A DNA stretch of 64,000 nucleotides from Microbacterium sp. LWH13-1.2. Its GTDB lineage: Bacteria > Actinomycetota > Actinomycetes > Actinomycetales > Microbacteriaceae. Positions 25,537 to 33,750 of this stretch are shown here, one piece after another. Position 1 is the stretch's first letter; every line of letters begins with the position of its first letter. Below the pieces are notes generated by a model, which had not been told where the DNA came from, made no database searches, and was given only the letters and a program-made list of their open reading frames with translations. The stretch spans positions 2,852,001 through 2,916,000 of the forward strand of contig NZ_CP151635.1 of the NCBI RefSeq assembly GCF_038397735.1, given 5' to 3'. The translations under genes and the position numbers were made by a program.

Positions 25537-26496
25537 TCAGACCGCCGCGATGCTCCACGATGCCGCGTGCGCAGCTCCCGGTTCGAGCACGACCAGGTCG
25601 GTTCCCGAGTTGAACGCATCCGGCGGGCAGGTCATGGGCTCGACCGCGAGGCCGATGCGGTGGATCGCATCGATCCCGGGGTTGTCGGCCGTGTGCACCT
25701 GCACCCACGGACAGCGCTCGTCGAACGTCATCGCGACGCCGGTGCCGGCATCCGTCACGACCCGCACCTCGGCGACGCCTCCCTCGCGGGCGAGCCCGGT
25801 GAAGGCATGGTCGATGAAGACGTCGCCGAGCCGGCGCGCAGCGCGGAAGTCCCACTGCGGATGCTCGGCCACACCCTCGAGAGCCACGGGGCTCAGTCGG
25901 TCGTCGGTGACGGTCAGCACCTCGGATGCCGGCAGGGTGAGCGTCCAGTCGTCCACCCGCCCCTCGGGGCCGGCGACGAGATACGGATGCGGTCCGGTGC
26001 CCCAGGGTGCAGCATCAGCCCCGAGGTTGTGCGCGGTCACGGTCTGACGCAGGCCCTCGGCGTCGATGCGGAACTCGGTCTCGACCTCGACGCGGAACGG
26101 GTACCCGGTCTGGGGCTCGATCACGGCGGCGAGCACGACCCGGTCGTCGAGCACGAGACGGTCTTCGAACTCGGCCCAGGCGAGCAGGCCGTGCAGCGCC
26201 TGGCCACGGGCGGGCTCGGTGAGAGCCAGCTGGTGCTCGACGCCGCCGAAGGTGTAGCGACCATCGACGATGCGGTTGGGCCACGGCGCGAGGGTGGTGC
26301 CGCGGTATCCCGGCCGCACCTCGTCGGCCCCGAACGGTACGACCAGGTCGCGACCTTCGAAGGTCAGCGCCCGCAGCGATGCGCCGACGCTCGCGATGAC
26401 TGCCTCATAGCCGTGTCCGGCGATGCGCAGCTGTCGACCTGAGCGCGGCCGCGCGGCCGTCGCGAGATCCACGGCAGCAGCAGAACCCTGCGTCAT
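25537..26496 (-). CDS. Aldose 1-epimerase family protein
   Basis: A 319-residue galactose-mutarotase-like enzyme that interconverts alpha and beta anomers of aldoses. The catalytic histidine and glutamate regions can be placed at TGPHPYLVAG (His) and near the C-terminus. LTFEGRDLVVPFG, GTTLAPWPNRIVDGRYTF and ALHGLLAWAEF are family signatures. The ATG at 26496 shares a base with the stop of araA (TGATG); a GTG one codon upstream is also possible. As last gene of the ara operon it probably speeds anomer conversion of L-arabinose for the isomerase. Confidence 0.88.
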   Translation of the reverse strand: MTQGSAAAVDLATAARPRSGRQLRIAGHGYEAVIASVGASLRALTFEGRDLVVPFGADEVRPGYRGTTLAPWPNRIVDGRYTFGGVEHQLALTEPARGQALHGLLAWAEFEDRLVLDDRVVLAAVIEPQTGYPFRVEVETEFRIDAEGLRQTVTAHNLGADAAPWGTGPHPYLVAGPEGRVDDWTLTLPASEVLTVTDDRLSPVALEGVAEHPQWDFRAARRLGDVFIDHAFTGLAREGGVAEVRVVTDAGTGVAMTFDERCPWVQVHTADNPGIDAIHRIGLAVEPMTCPPDAFNSGTDLVVLEPGAAHAASWSIAAV

Positions 26497-28019
26497 CACA
26501 GCCCCTGCGCGAGTCGGTAGTACGCCTGGTTCCAGCGGACCTGCTTCTGGAACTCGGGGAGCGTCGTCGCGTCGTCGATCACGAGCAGCTCGACCTCGGC
26601 CATCTCGGCGAAGTCGCGGAAGGCCTCGAGCCCGACGGCCGTCGACATGACGGTGTGGTGCGCGGCACCCGCGGTCAGCCAGGCGGCGGCTGAGGTGGTG
26701 AAGTCGGGCTGCGGCTTCCAGACGGCGCGGCCGACCGGGAGCTTCGGCAGCGACTGGCGCGGCGGCACGTTCTCGACCACGTTCGCGGTGAGGCGGAACC
26801 GGTCTCGCATGTCGCTGAGCGCGACGACGATCGCCGGGCCCGGGTCGGCGGTGAAGACGAGGCGCACCGGGTCGTCCTTGCCGCCGATGCCCAGCGGGTG
26901 GATCTCGAGAGTGGGCTTCGCGGTGGTCAGCGACGGCGAGACCTCGAGCATGTGCGCGCCGAGGATCAGCTCGTCGCCGGGGGTCATGTCGTAGGTGTAG
27001 TCCTCCATGAGGCTCGCCCCACCGGGAAGCCCCGCACCCATCACGTTGGCGACGCGCACGAGGATCGCGGTCTTCCAGTCGCCCTCGGCGCCGAAACCGT
27101 AGCCCTCGGCCATCAGGCGCTGCACGGCGAGACCGGGCAGCTGCTTGAGCGCACCGAGGTCTTCGAACGAGGTCGTGAAGGCCCCGAAGCCGCCCTCTTC
27201 GAGGAACGTCCGCAGACCGATCTCGATCGCGGCACCGTCACGCAGCGACTGGTGGCGGTCGCCTCCGCGACGCAGCTCGGGCACGACCTCGTAGAGCTCT
27301 TCGTACTCGGCCACGAGGGCGTCGATCTCGGACTCGGATGCCGCGGCGACGGCATCCGCCAGGTCGTTCACGCCCCAGGTGTTGACCTGCACGCCGAAGC
27401 GCAGCTCGGCCTCGGTCTTGTCGCCCTCGGTGACGGCGACGAAGCGCATGTTGTCGCCGAAGCGGGCGAGCTTGAGCGAACGGGATGCCGCGAGACCGGC
27501 GGCCGCACGCTGCCAGGTCGCGATCTCCTGGCGCACGCGCGGGTCGCTCACGTGACCGACGACGGTCTTGCGGGGCACGCCGAGGCGCGTCTGGATGTAG
27601 CCGAACTCGCGGTCGCCGTGCGCCGCCTGGTTCAGGTTCATGAAGTCGAAGTCGATGTCGGCCCACGGCAGCTCGACGTTCGCCTGCGTGTGCAGATGCG
27701 CGAGCGGCTTCTGCAGCACGTCGAGACCGGCGATCCACATCTTCGCGGGGCTGAACGTGTGCATCCATGCGATCAGACCGATGACCCGGTCGTCGGCGTT
27801 GGCCTCGAGCGCGGTGCGCTTGATGGCCGCGGCATCCGTCAGCACCGGCTTCCAGACGATCTTCACCGGAACCTCGCCGGCCTCGTCGAGGATGCGGGCG
27901 ATCTGCTGCGACTGCTCGGCGACCTGCGCGAGGGTCTCGGGGCCGTAGAGGTGCTGACTTCCGGTGAGGAACCAGACCTCGTAGCCGTCGAGCGAGGTGG
28001 AGAGCGGGGTGCGGGGCAT
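26496..28019 (-). CDS. araA: L-arabinose isomerase
   Basis: A 507-residue enzyme converting L-arabinose to L-ribulose with a Mn2+ ion. It starts [17 protein letters not shown], a hallmark of AraA, and contains [14 protein letters not shown], where one of the metal-binding glutamates is expected, and [12 protein letters not shown] with a metal-binding histidine. The length equals that of characterised AraA proteins. The ATG at 28019 follows a GAAGGA ribosome site. It is third in the leftward operon araD-araB-araA-epimerase. Confidence 0.96.
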   Translation of the reverse strand: MPRTPLSTSLDGYEVWFLTGSQHLYGPETLAQVAEQSQQIARILDEAGEVPVKIVWKPVLTDAAAIKRTALEANADDRVIGLIAWMHTFSPAKMWIAGLDVLQKPLAHLHTQANVELPWADIDFDFMNLNQAAHGDREFGYIQTRLGVPRKTVVGHVSDPRVRQEIATWQRAAAGLAASRSLKLARFGDNMRFVAVTEGDKTEAELRFGVQVNTWGVNDLADAVAAASESEIDALVAEYEELYEVVPELRRGGDRHQSLRDGAAIEIGLRTFLEEGGFGAFTTSFEDLGALKQLPGLAVQRLMAEGYGFGAEGDWKTAILVRVANVMGAGLPGGASLMEDYTYDMTPGDELILGAHMLEVSPSLTTAKPTLEIHPLGIGGKDDPVRLVFTADPGPAIVVALSDMRDRFRLTANVVENVPPRQSLPKLPVGRAVWKPQPDFTTSAAAWLTAGAAHHTVMSTAVGLEAFRDFAEMAEVELLVIDDATTLPEFQKQVRWNQAYYRLAQGL

Positions 28020-28052
28020 GAGGGGTCCTTCGGTGTTCCGGTATCAGCGGGG

Positions 28053-28090
28053 CGAGTTCGCGGGAGAGTTCCGAGTTCGCGGGAGAGTTC
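28053..28090. repeat. Perfect 19-base tandem duplication at the araB stop codon
   Basis: CGAGTTCGCGGGAGAGTTC occurs at 28053-28071 and immediately again at 28072-28090. The second copy covers the first two bases of the araB stop codon complement. The two identical copies without a spacer point to a recent slippage or duplication event in the 69-base araB-araA gap. Confidence 0.9.
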
Positions 28091-29708
28091 AGAGAGCGGT
28101 GGTCGCAGCGGCTTCGATCGCGAGGCCCGCGCGGTAGCGGTCGAGGTAGGCGGTGAAGCCGGCGACGTCGGCGGGGTCGGGGTCGGCGACTGCGAGGGAT
28201 GCCGAGGCGAAGACGTCGCCGTCGAGGTACTCTCCGAGGGTCTGCGTGTCGGCGTGCGCGAGATACGACGCGAGCACGGCGATGCCCCACGCGCCGCCCT
28301 CGGAGGCGAGCTCCCCTACAGCGACCGGAGCACCCAGCGCTCCGGCGAGGAAGCGCTGCGCGACTCCCGCGGTGCGGAACATGCCACCGTGCGCGAACAT
28401 GCGATCGAGTTCGACGCCTTCAGCGGCGAGCACCTGCATCCCGAGCGCGAGCGTTCCGAAGACGCCGTAGAGCTGCGCGCGCATGAAGTTCGCGAGGGTG
28501 AAAGCGCTGTCGGGGGTGCGCACGAACAGCGGGCGCCCCTCGGTCAGACCGGCGATCGGCTCGCCGGCGAGGTGGTTGTAGGCGAGCAGGCCACCGGCAT
28601 CCGCCTCGCCCTCGAGCGCCTCCCGGAACAGGGCATCGAAGACGGCGTCGTCGCTCAGCGGCTGGCCCGCCGCGGCCGAGAAGCGGGTGAAGAGACCCGC
28701 CCAGGCGGCGAGCTCGCTGGCGCCGTTGTTGCAGTGCACCATCGCCACGGCGTCGCCCGCGGGAGTCGTGACGAGGTCGAGCTCGTGGTGCACCTCGGCG
28801 AGCGGATGCTCCAGCACGACCATGGCGAAGATGCTCGTCCCTGCCGAGACGTTGCCCGTGCGCGGAGACACCGAGTTGGTCGCCACCATGCCGGTGCCGG
28901 CGTCGCCCTCGGGCGGGCAGAGCGGGATGCCGGGCCGCAGTGCTCCGGTCGGGTCGAGGAGCGCCGCCCCCTCGGCGGTGAGCGCTCCGGCCGCGGAGCC
29001 GGCGGGCAGGACGGTCGGGAGCAGGTCCTTCGCGCGTGCCGGAAGGCGGTGTGCAGCGAGGGCGTCGTACGCCTCCAGCATCCGCACGTCGTAGTCTCCG
29101 GTGGTCGAGTCGATCGGGAACATGCCGGATGCGTCGCCGACGCCGAGCACGCGCTCGCCGGTCAGGCGCGTGTGCACGTAGCCCGCGAGGGTGGTGACGA
29201 AGTCGAGCCGGGGCACGTGCTCCTCGCCGTCGACGACCGCCTGGTGCAGGTGGGCGATCGACCAGCGCAGCGGGATGTTCACGCCGAGCAGCTCGGTCAG
29301 CTCGGCCGCCGCGACACCCGTGTTGGTGTTGCGCCACGTGCGGAACGGCGTGAGCAGCTCGCCCTGCGTATCGAACGCGAGGTACCCGTGCATCATGGCC
29401 GAGATGCCGATCGCTCCGAAGGTCTCGGGGCGCACGCCGTGGCGTTCGTGCGCGTCCGCGACGAGACCGGCGTATGCCGCCTGCAGTCCGTTCCAGACCT
29501 CGTCGATCGCGTAGGTCCAGAGGCCGTCCTCGAGTCGGTTCTCCCAGGCGAACGATCCGGTGGCGAGCACCTCTGTGGCATCCGACCCGATCAGACAGGC
29601 CTTGATGCGCGTCGAGCCGAGCTCGATGCCGAGGCTCGTGCGGCCGGCGGCGATGTCGTCGCGGGCGGTGGTGTTCTCGTCGCGGGGCGTGCCGGTCGTG
29701 TCGCTCAT
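28089..29708 (-). CDS. araB: L-ribulokinase (FGGY carbohydrate kinase)
   Basis: A 539-residue FGGY kinase, phosphorylating L-ribulose in arabinose catabolism. The N-terminal nucleotide-binding stretch SLGIELGSTRIKACLIG (about residues 25-41) and the second-domain EGDAGTGMVATNSVSPRTGNVSAG and AHGGMFRTAGVAQRFLAGAL segments are visible. Proteins of this type are often auto-annotated as xylulokinase, but the position between araD and araA supports the ribulokinase role. The start at 29708 overlaps the stop of araD (ATGA). A 19-base tandem duplication abuts its stop codon. Confidence 0.88.
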   Translation of the reverse strand: MSDTTGTPRDENTTARDDIAAGRTSLGIELGSTRIKACLIGSDATEVLATGSFAWENRLEDGLWTYAIDEVWNGLQAAYAGLVADAHERHGVRPETFGAIGISAMMHGYLAFDTQGELLTPFRTWRNTNTGVAAAELTELLGVNIPLRWSIAHLHQAVVDGEEHVPRLDFVTTLAGYVHTRLTGERVLGVGDASGMFPIDSTTGDYDVRMLEAYDALAAHRLPARAKDLLPTVLPAGSAAGALTAEGAALLDPTGALRPGIPLCPPEGDAGTGMVATNSVSPRTGNVSAGTSIFAMVVLEHPLAEVHHELDLVTTPAGDAVAMVHCNNGASELAAWAGLFTRFSAAAGQPLSDDAVFDALFREALEGEADAGGLLAYNHLAGEPIAGLTEGRPLFVRTPDSAFTLANFMRAQLYGVFGTLALGMQVLAAEGVELDRMFAHGGMFRTAGVAQRFLAGALGAPVAVGELASEGGAWGIAVLASYLAHADTQTLGEYLDGDVFASASLAVADPDPADVAGFTAYLDRYRAGLAIEAAATTAL

Positions 29709-30442
29709 CGCCGGGCGTCCGAATTCTGTCCGTAGACGTTCTGGTATCGGTTGAAGAGGCTGTCGATCGCCTCCTGCGGAATCGGGATCAAGGGGCCGGC
29801 CTCACGGGCGTAGTGCACGGTGCGCGCCACGTCTTCGACCATGACGGCGGCCTTCACGGCATCCTTCGCGTCGACTCCGATGGTGAAGGGTCCGTGGTTC
29901 TGCATGAGCACCGCGCGGCTGCGGTGGCCGGTGAGGTTCTGCACGATGCCGCGGCCGATCGAGTCGTCGCCGATGATCGCGAACGGGCCGACCGGAATCG
30001 GTCCGCCGAACTCGTCGGCCATGGCCGTGATGACGCAGGGGATCTCTTCGCCGCGGGCGGCCCAGGCCACGGCGAACGTCGAGTGCGTGTGCACGACGCC
30101 GCCGACCTCGGGCATGTGGCGGTAGACGTAGGCGTGAGCTGCGGTGTCGCTCGAGGGCGAACGGTCGCTGCCGGGGGTGCCGGGGATCACGGCGCCGTCG
30201 AGGTCGCACAGGATCATGTTCTCGGGGGCGAGGTCGTCGTAGCTCACGCCCGAGGGCTTGATCACGAACAGGTCGGCGCCGGGCACGCGGCCCGAGACGT
30301 TGCCGCCGGTCCAGACGACGAGTCCGTAGCGCACGAGTTCGCCGTGCAGACGGGCGACGTCTTCGCGGACGGCCTGGATGGATGCGTCGACCTCAGGGGA
30401 GAAGGTGTTCTCATCAGAGAAAGCGGGGGCTTCGTTGCTCAC
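29705..30442 (-). CDS. araD: L-ribulose-5-phosphate 4-epimerase
   Basis: A 245-residue class II aldolase-family enzyme making D-xylulose 5-phosphate from L-ribulose 5-phosphate. Signatures are VVWTGGNVSGRVP, FVIKPSGVSYDDL, the zinc-binding HTHSTFAVAW (about residues 110-120) and LMQNHGPFTIG. I chose the GTG at 30442, which has GAGG five bases upstream. The longer GTG start at 30469 has no ribosome site and overlaps the operator at 30469-30484. It is the first gene of the ara operon and lies just downstream of a LacI-type regulator gene on the same strand. Confidence 0.9.
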   Translation of the reverse strand: MSNEAPAFSDENTFSPEVDASIQAVREDVARLHGELVRYGLVVWTGGNVSGRVPGADLFVIKPSGVSYDDLAPENMILCDLDGAVIPGTPGSDRSPSSDTAAHAYVYRHMPEVGGVVHTHSTFAVAWAARGEEIPCVITAMADEFGGPIPVGPFAIIGDDSIGRGIVQNLTGHRSRAVLMQNHGPFTIGVDAKDAVKAAVMVEDVARTVHYAREAGPLIPIPQEAIDSLFNRYQNVYGQNSDARR

Positions 30443-30468
30443 GGATACCTCAGGGTCGTCGGTGGTCA

Positions 30469-30515
30469 CTGTGACCGGTCACAGCAGTGTGACACGGAGA
30501 TCGGCGGGCCGTCAA
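30469..30515 (-). promoter_or_regulatory. ara operon promoter with a perfect 16-base operator
   Basis: On the minus strand, TTGACG (30515-30510) and CACACT (30491-30486) are 18 bases apart and form a reasonable -35/-10 pair. CTGTGACCGGTCACAG at 30469-30484 is a perfect palindrome covering the expected transcription start. Repression by the LacI-type protein encoded just upstream (30585-31598) is the likely use. Confidence 0.7.
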
Positions 30516-30584
30516 GACGTCGGCGACCGCTCGGCGCCCATGCGAACTCGACCCGCATCGCGCCGGCACACACCGTGGCGCCGC

Positions 30585-31598
30585 TCAGTGCGGCGGCGCG
30601 ACCGAGTCCCGCGTCACCAGCACCGGCGCCACGGGCGGGAGATCGGATGCCGCAGCTCCGGCGCTCCCTGCCAGCACCGCCGCGACAGCACGGCGCGCCA
30701 ACTCCGAGAAGTCCTGTCGCACGGTCGTGAGCTTCGGCCAGTAGTAGGCGGCGTCGGGGGTGTCGTCGAAGCCGACCACGCTGATGTCGCCAGGCACGGT
30801 GAGCCCGACTTCCTGCAGGCCGCCGAGCAGCCCGAGCGCCATCTGGTCGTTCGCCGCGAAGACCGCCGTCACACCCGAGCGCCGCACGGCGTCGGCCGCC
30901 GCGTAACCCGATCCCGCGGTCCAATCGCCCTCGAACACGGGCCCGGGCACCAGTCCGCGAGACGCCAACTCGGCCGCGAACCCCTCGGCGCGGGACTCGG
31001 CCTCGAGCCAGTCGGCGGGTCCGGCAAGGTGCGCGATACGCGTGTGTCCGGCGTCGGCGAGTGCCGCGACCGCGAGTCGGGCGCCGGCGGCCTGGTCGAC
31101 CGAGAGACCACGCGCACCCCGGTCGGCGGCATGGAGGGTCACGACGGGAACGCCGATGCGCACCGCGTCGAGCGCATCGAGGGTGTGGGCGTGGGGCGCG
31201 ACGACGACGATCCCCTCGACGCCCTGCATCACGAGGTGGTCGACCGCGGCGATGACCGCATCGGCGTCTCCGGCATCCGCGAAGGCCGCACTCAGCCAAT
31301 AGCCGACCTCGCGGGCCGATGCCTCGAGCGCGGCGATGCTGCGGGAGGGTCCGTAGTGCAGCGCGTCGGTCGCCAGCACCCCGAGGGTGCGGGAGCGCCG
31401 GGTGCCCAACGCGCGGGCTGCGTTGTTCATGCGGTAGCCGAGCTCCGCCATCGCGGCCAGCACCCGTTCGCGGGTCTCCGTGGCGACCTCGGGGTGGTCG
31501 TTCAGCACCCGCGACACCGTCTGCCGAGACACCCCGGCACGCACGGCGACGTCACGCACGCCGACGGTGCGACGCGGCTCGCTGCTCGTGTCACTCAC
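30585..31598 (-). CDS. LacI-family regulator, probable arabinose operon repressor
   Basis: A 337-residue LacI protein: helix-turn-helix VRDVAVRAGVSRQTVSRVLN (about residues 13-32), hinge helix NNAARALGTRRSRTLGV and effector domain containing AANDQMALGLLGGL and VVGFDDTPDA. The GTG at 31598 is preferred to the longer ATG-initiated frame because the extra 16 residues are Arg-Gly-rich and unlike the family. It is encoded immediately upstream of araD on the same strand, 115 bases from the operator. It is divergent from the SDR gene at 31656. L-arabinose as inducer is inferred. Confidence 0.88.
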   Translation of the reverse strand: MSDTSSEPRRTVGVRDVAVRAGVSRQTVSRVLNDHPEVATETRERVLAAMAELGYRMNNAARALGTRRSRTLGVLATDALHYGPSRSIAALEASAREVGYWLSAAFADAGDADAVIAAVDHLVMQGVEGIVVVAPHAHTLDALDAVRIGVPVVTLHAADRGARGLSVDQAAGARLAVAALADAGHTRIAHLAGPADWLEAESRAEGFAAELASRGLVPGPVFEGDWTAGSGYAAADAVRRSGVTAVFAANDQMALGLLGGLQEVGLTVPGDISVVGFDDTPDAAYYWPKLTTVRQDFSELARRAVAAVLAGSAGAAASDLPPVAPVLVTRDSVAPPH

Positions 31599-31655
31599 GC
31601 CGACGAGTGTATGCCGAGCGGCCCCGCCGCCTCTCCTTCGTGCCACTCTGGTGAC

Positions 31656-32501
31656 ATGCGCATCGCACTCACGGGATCATCGGGCAAGCTCGGCAGCGTC
31701 GTCGCGCGGGAACTCCGCGCCCAGGGATACGAGGTCATCGGCATGGATGTCGCGGGCACTCGCGGCCCCGACTTCGTGCAGGTCGACCTCACGGATTACG
31801 GCCAGGTCGTGGATGCTTTCACTGCCGTCGGCGACCGGCACGACGGCATCGACGCCGTCGTGCATCTGGGCGCCATCCCGGCCCCCGGCATCCGCAGCGA
31901 TGTGGCCACGTTCCACAACAACATGCCGGCGACGTTCAACGTGTTCTGGGCGGCGGTGCGCCTCGGCATCCGGCGCGTCGTCTACGCGTCGAGCGAGACG
32001 GTGCTGGGCTTGCCGTTCGACGTGCCGCCGCCCTACGTGCCGGTCGACGAGGACTACCCCGCCCGCCCCGAATCGGTCTACTCGCTGGTCAAGACGCTCG
32101 AGGAGCAGCTGGCGAGGGAGCTCGTGCGCTGGCACCCCGACCTCTCGATCACGGCACTGCGGTTCTCGAACGTGATGAACCCTGCGGACTACGCCGAATT
32201 CCCCGATTTCGATTCCGATGCGCTCCGCCGCAAGTGGAACCTCTGGGGCTACATCGACGCGCGCGACGGCGCGCAGGCAGTGCAGCGCGCGCTCGACGTC
32301 GCCGCCCCCGGCTTCGACAACTTCATCATCGCGGCCGCCGACACGGTGATGTCGCGCCCGAACGCCGAGCTCCTCGCCGAGGTCTTCCCCGATGTGCCGG
32401 TCGCCCGTGAGTTCGGCCCGAACGAGACCCTGCTGTCGATCGACAAGGCCCGCCGCATCCTGGGGTTCGACCCGCAGCACTCCTGGCGCGACCACGTCTG
32501 A
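31656..32501 (+). CDS. NAD-dependent epimerase/dehydratase (extended SDR)
   Basis: A 281-residue extended short-chain dehydrogenase. The nucleotide motif GSSGKLGSVVARELRAQGYEV (GxxGxxG, about residues 7-28) is at the N-terminus, and YSLVKTLEEQLAREL provides the YxxxK catalytic pair, with SSETVLG supplying the serine. The length and lack of other domains resemble uronate dehydrogenases and sugar epimerases of this family. Placed between two LacI regulators and beside the arabinose operon, it probably acts on an aldose or uronic acid, but the substrate is not readable. Confidence 0.8.
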   Translation: MRIALTGSSGKLGSVVARELRAQGYEVIGMDVAGTRGPDFVQVDLTDYGQVVDAFTAVGDRHDGIDAVVHLGAIPAPGIRSDVATFHNNMPATFNVFWAAVRLGIRRVVYASSETVLGLPFDVPPPYVPVDEDYPARPESVYSLVKTLEEQLARELVRWHPDLSITALRFSNVMNPADYAEFPDFDSDALRRKWNLWGYIDARDGAQAVQRALDVAAPGFDNFIIAAADTVMSRPNAELLAEVFPDVPVAREFGPNETLLSIDKARRILGFDPQHSWRDHV

Positions 32502-32537
32502 CCCGGGCGGGGCCGGCCGCCGGCAGGAGGGCGCACG

Positions 32538-33560
32538 TCAGCGCCGGGCGATGGTCGATCCGCGGATCACGAGACGCACCGGAAGGTGGTGCGCCCCTTC
32601 GCCGATGTCGATGCCGTCGATCGCGTCGAACACCCGCAAGGCGGCCTGACGACCGAGCTGCTGCAGGTTCGCGTCGATGCTCGTGAGTTCGGGTCTCGCG
32701 TTCGTCGCGAGCACCTCCCAGTTGTCGTAGCCGATCACGGCGAGATCGTCGGGCACAGTGCGCCCGAGGTCGCGCGCCGAGTCCAGAACGCCGCGAGCGA
32801 TCTGATCGGATCCGCAGAACACGGCGTCGATGTCCGGATGCCGCTGCAGCAGCATCGCCGCGGCGTCGCGCCCCCAGTGCTCGGTCCACTCCGAGAACAT
32901 CGGCTCGCCCACGAGTTCGAGCCCCGCTTCGCCGAGCGCGGCCCTGGCTCCGGCGAGACGGTCTTGAGCTGCGGCATACGTCGGGTCGCCCGAGATGTGA
33001 GCGATGCGCCGACGCCCGCACGCGAGCAGGTGCTCGATCGCGAGTCGCCCGCCCGCATAGTTGTCGGGGGTCAATGAAAGGTCGCGTGGATCGTCCGAGG
33101 GGGCGTAGGCGTAGACGACCGGCACAGGGATCTCCTGTCCGAGCGAGGGCCGAGGGTCGGTCTGCCGCCCCACCACGATGATGCCGTCGACTCGGCGGCT
33201 GAGCAGCTCGCGCAAGTGATGCTGCTCACGGATCGCGTCGCCTCGCGCGTCGCACAGGAACACGTTGATGCGACCGGCGCCGAAAGCATCCTCGGCACCC
33301 ATGAGGATCGGCAGCATGAAGCGGCCCTCGAGGTCGCTCGTGAGCAGACCGACGGTTCCGGTGCGTCCGGCGAGCAGTCCGCGCGCCATGGCATTGGGCG
33401 TGAAGGAGAGCTCCTCGGCGATCGCACGCACCTTGGCGCGGGTCGCCGCCGATACGTCACCCCGGTCGTTCAGCGCCTTGGAGGCCGTCGAGATCGAGAC
33501 TCCGGCGCGCGCGGCGACATCGCCGAGGGTCACCGCCCGTGCTGCCGTCGTGTCGCTCAT
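32538..33560 (-). CDS. LacI-family regulator of the GH127 transport operon
   Basis: A 340-residue LacI protein with helix-turn-helix LGDVAARAGVSISTASKALN (about residues 12-31), hinge NAMARGLLAGRTGTVGLL and effector domain with FCGSDQIARGVLDSARDLG and AVIGYDNWEVL. It is divergent from the transporter operon that begins at 33751, and the palindrome CCTTTCGAAAGG between the two genes is its likely operator. It converges on the SDR gene with a 36-base gap. The specificity positions of the recognition helix read Ile-Ser, close to the regulator at 11008. Confidence 0.9.
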   Translation of the reverse strand: MSDTTAARAVTLGDVAARAGVSISTASKALNDRGDVSAATRAKVRAIAEELSFTPNAMARGLLAGRTGTVGLLTSDLEGRFMLPILMGAEDAFGAGRINVFLCDARGDAIREQHHLRELLSRRVDGIIVVGRQTDPRPSLGQEIPVPVVYAYAPSDDPRDLSLTPDNYAGGRLAIEHLLACGRRRIAHISGDPTYAAAQDRLAGARAALGEAGLELVGEPMFSEWTEHWGRDAAAMLLQRHPDIDAVFCGSDQIARGVLDSARDLGRTVPDDLAVIGYDNWEVLATNARPELTSIDANLQQLGRQAALRVFDAIDGIDIGEGAHHLPVRLVIRGSTIARR

Positions 33561-33597
33561 CCCACTCCCTGTTGCTGAAAGGTTATCGGAACGAGGG

Positions 33598-33637
33598 TTG
33601 ACGCCCCCGCTGAAACCACGCTATACCTTTCGAAAGG
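33598..33637 (+). promoter_or_regulatory. Promoter and operator of the GH127 transport operon
   Basis: TTGACG (33598-33603) and TATACC (33622-33627) are 18 bases apart. The perfect palindrome CCTTTCGAAAGG (33626-33637) overlaps the -10 and the expected start point. CTGAAAGG at about 33575 and CTGAAACC at about 33610 may be additional half-sites. Confidence 0.7.
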
Positions 33638-33750
33638 GTTTTCGTAGATTTCGGAGAACCCGATCTCCACCTCATCTCCACACCCGGCGCTGCACTGTCG
33701 AAGCGCCGCACCGCACCCGCTCGAGGAAGAGCCCAGAGGAGTCCCCGCCC

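Noticed and set aside
28089..29708. Xylulokinase as the function of the FGGY kinase
   Set aside because: The gene is sandwiched between araD and araA with overlaps, so ribulokinase explains it better; sequence alone does not separate the two with certainty.
26898..29735. A 945-codon rightward open frame antisense to araA and araB
   Set aside because: Both araA and araB are unmistakable on the other strand; the long frame is a by-product of codon bias.
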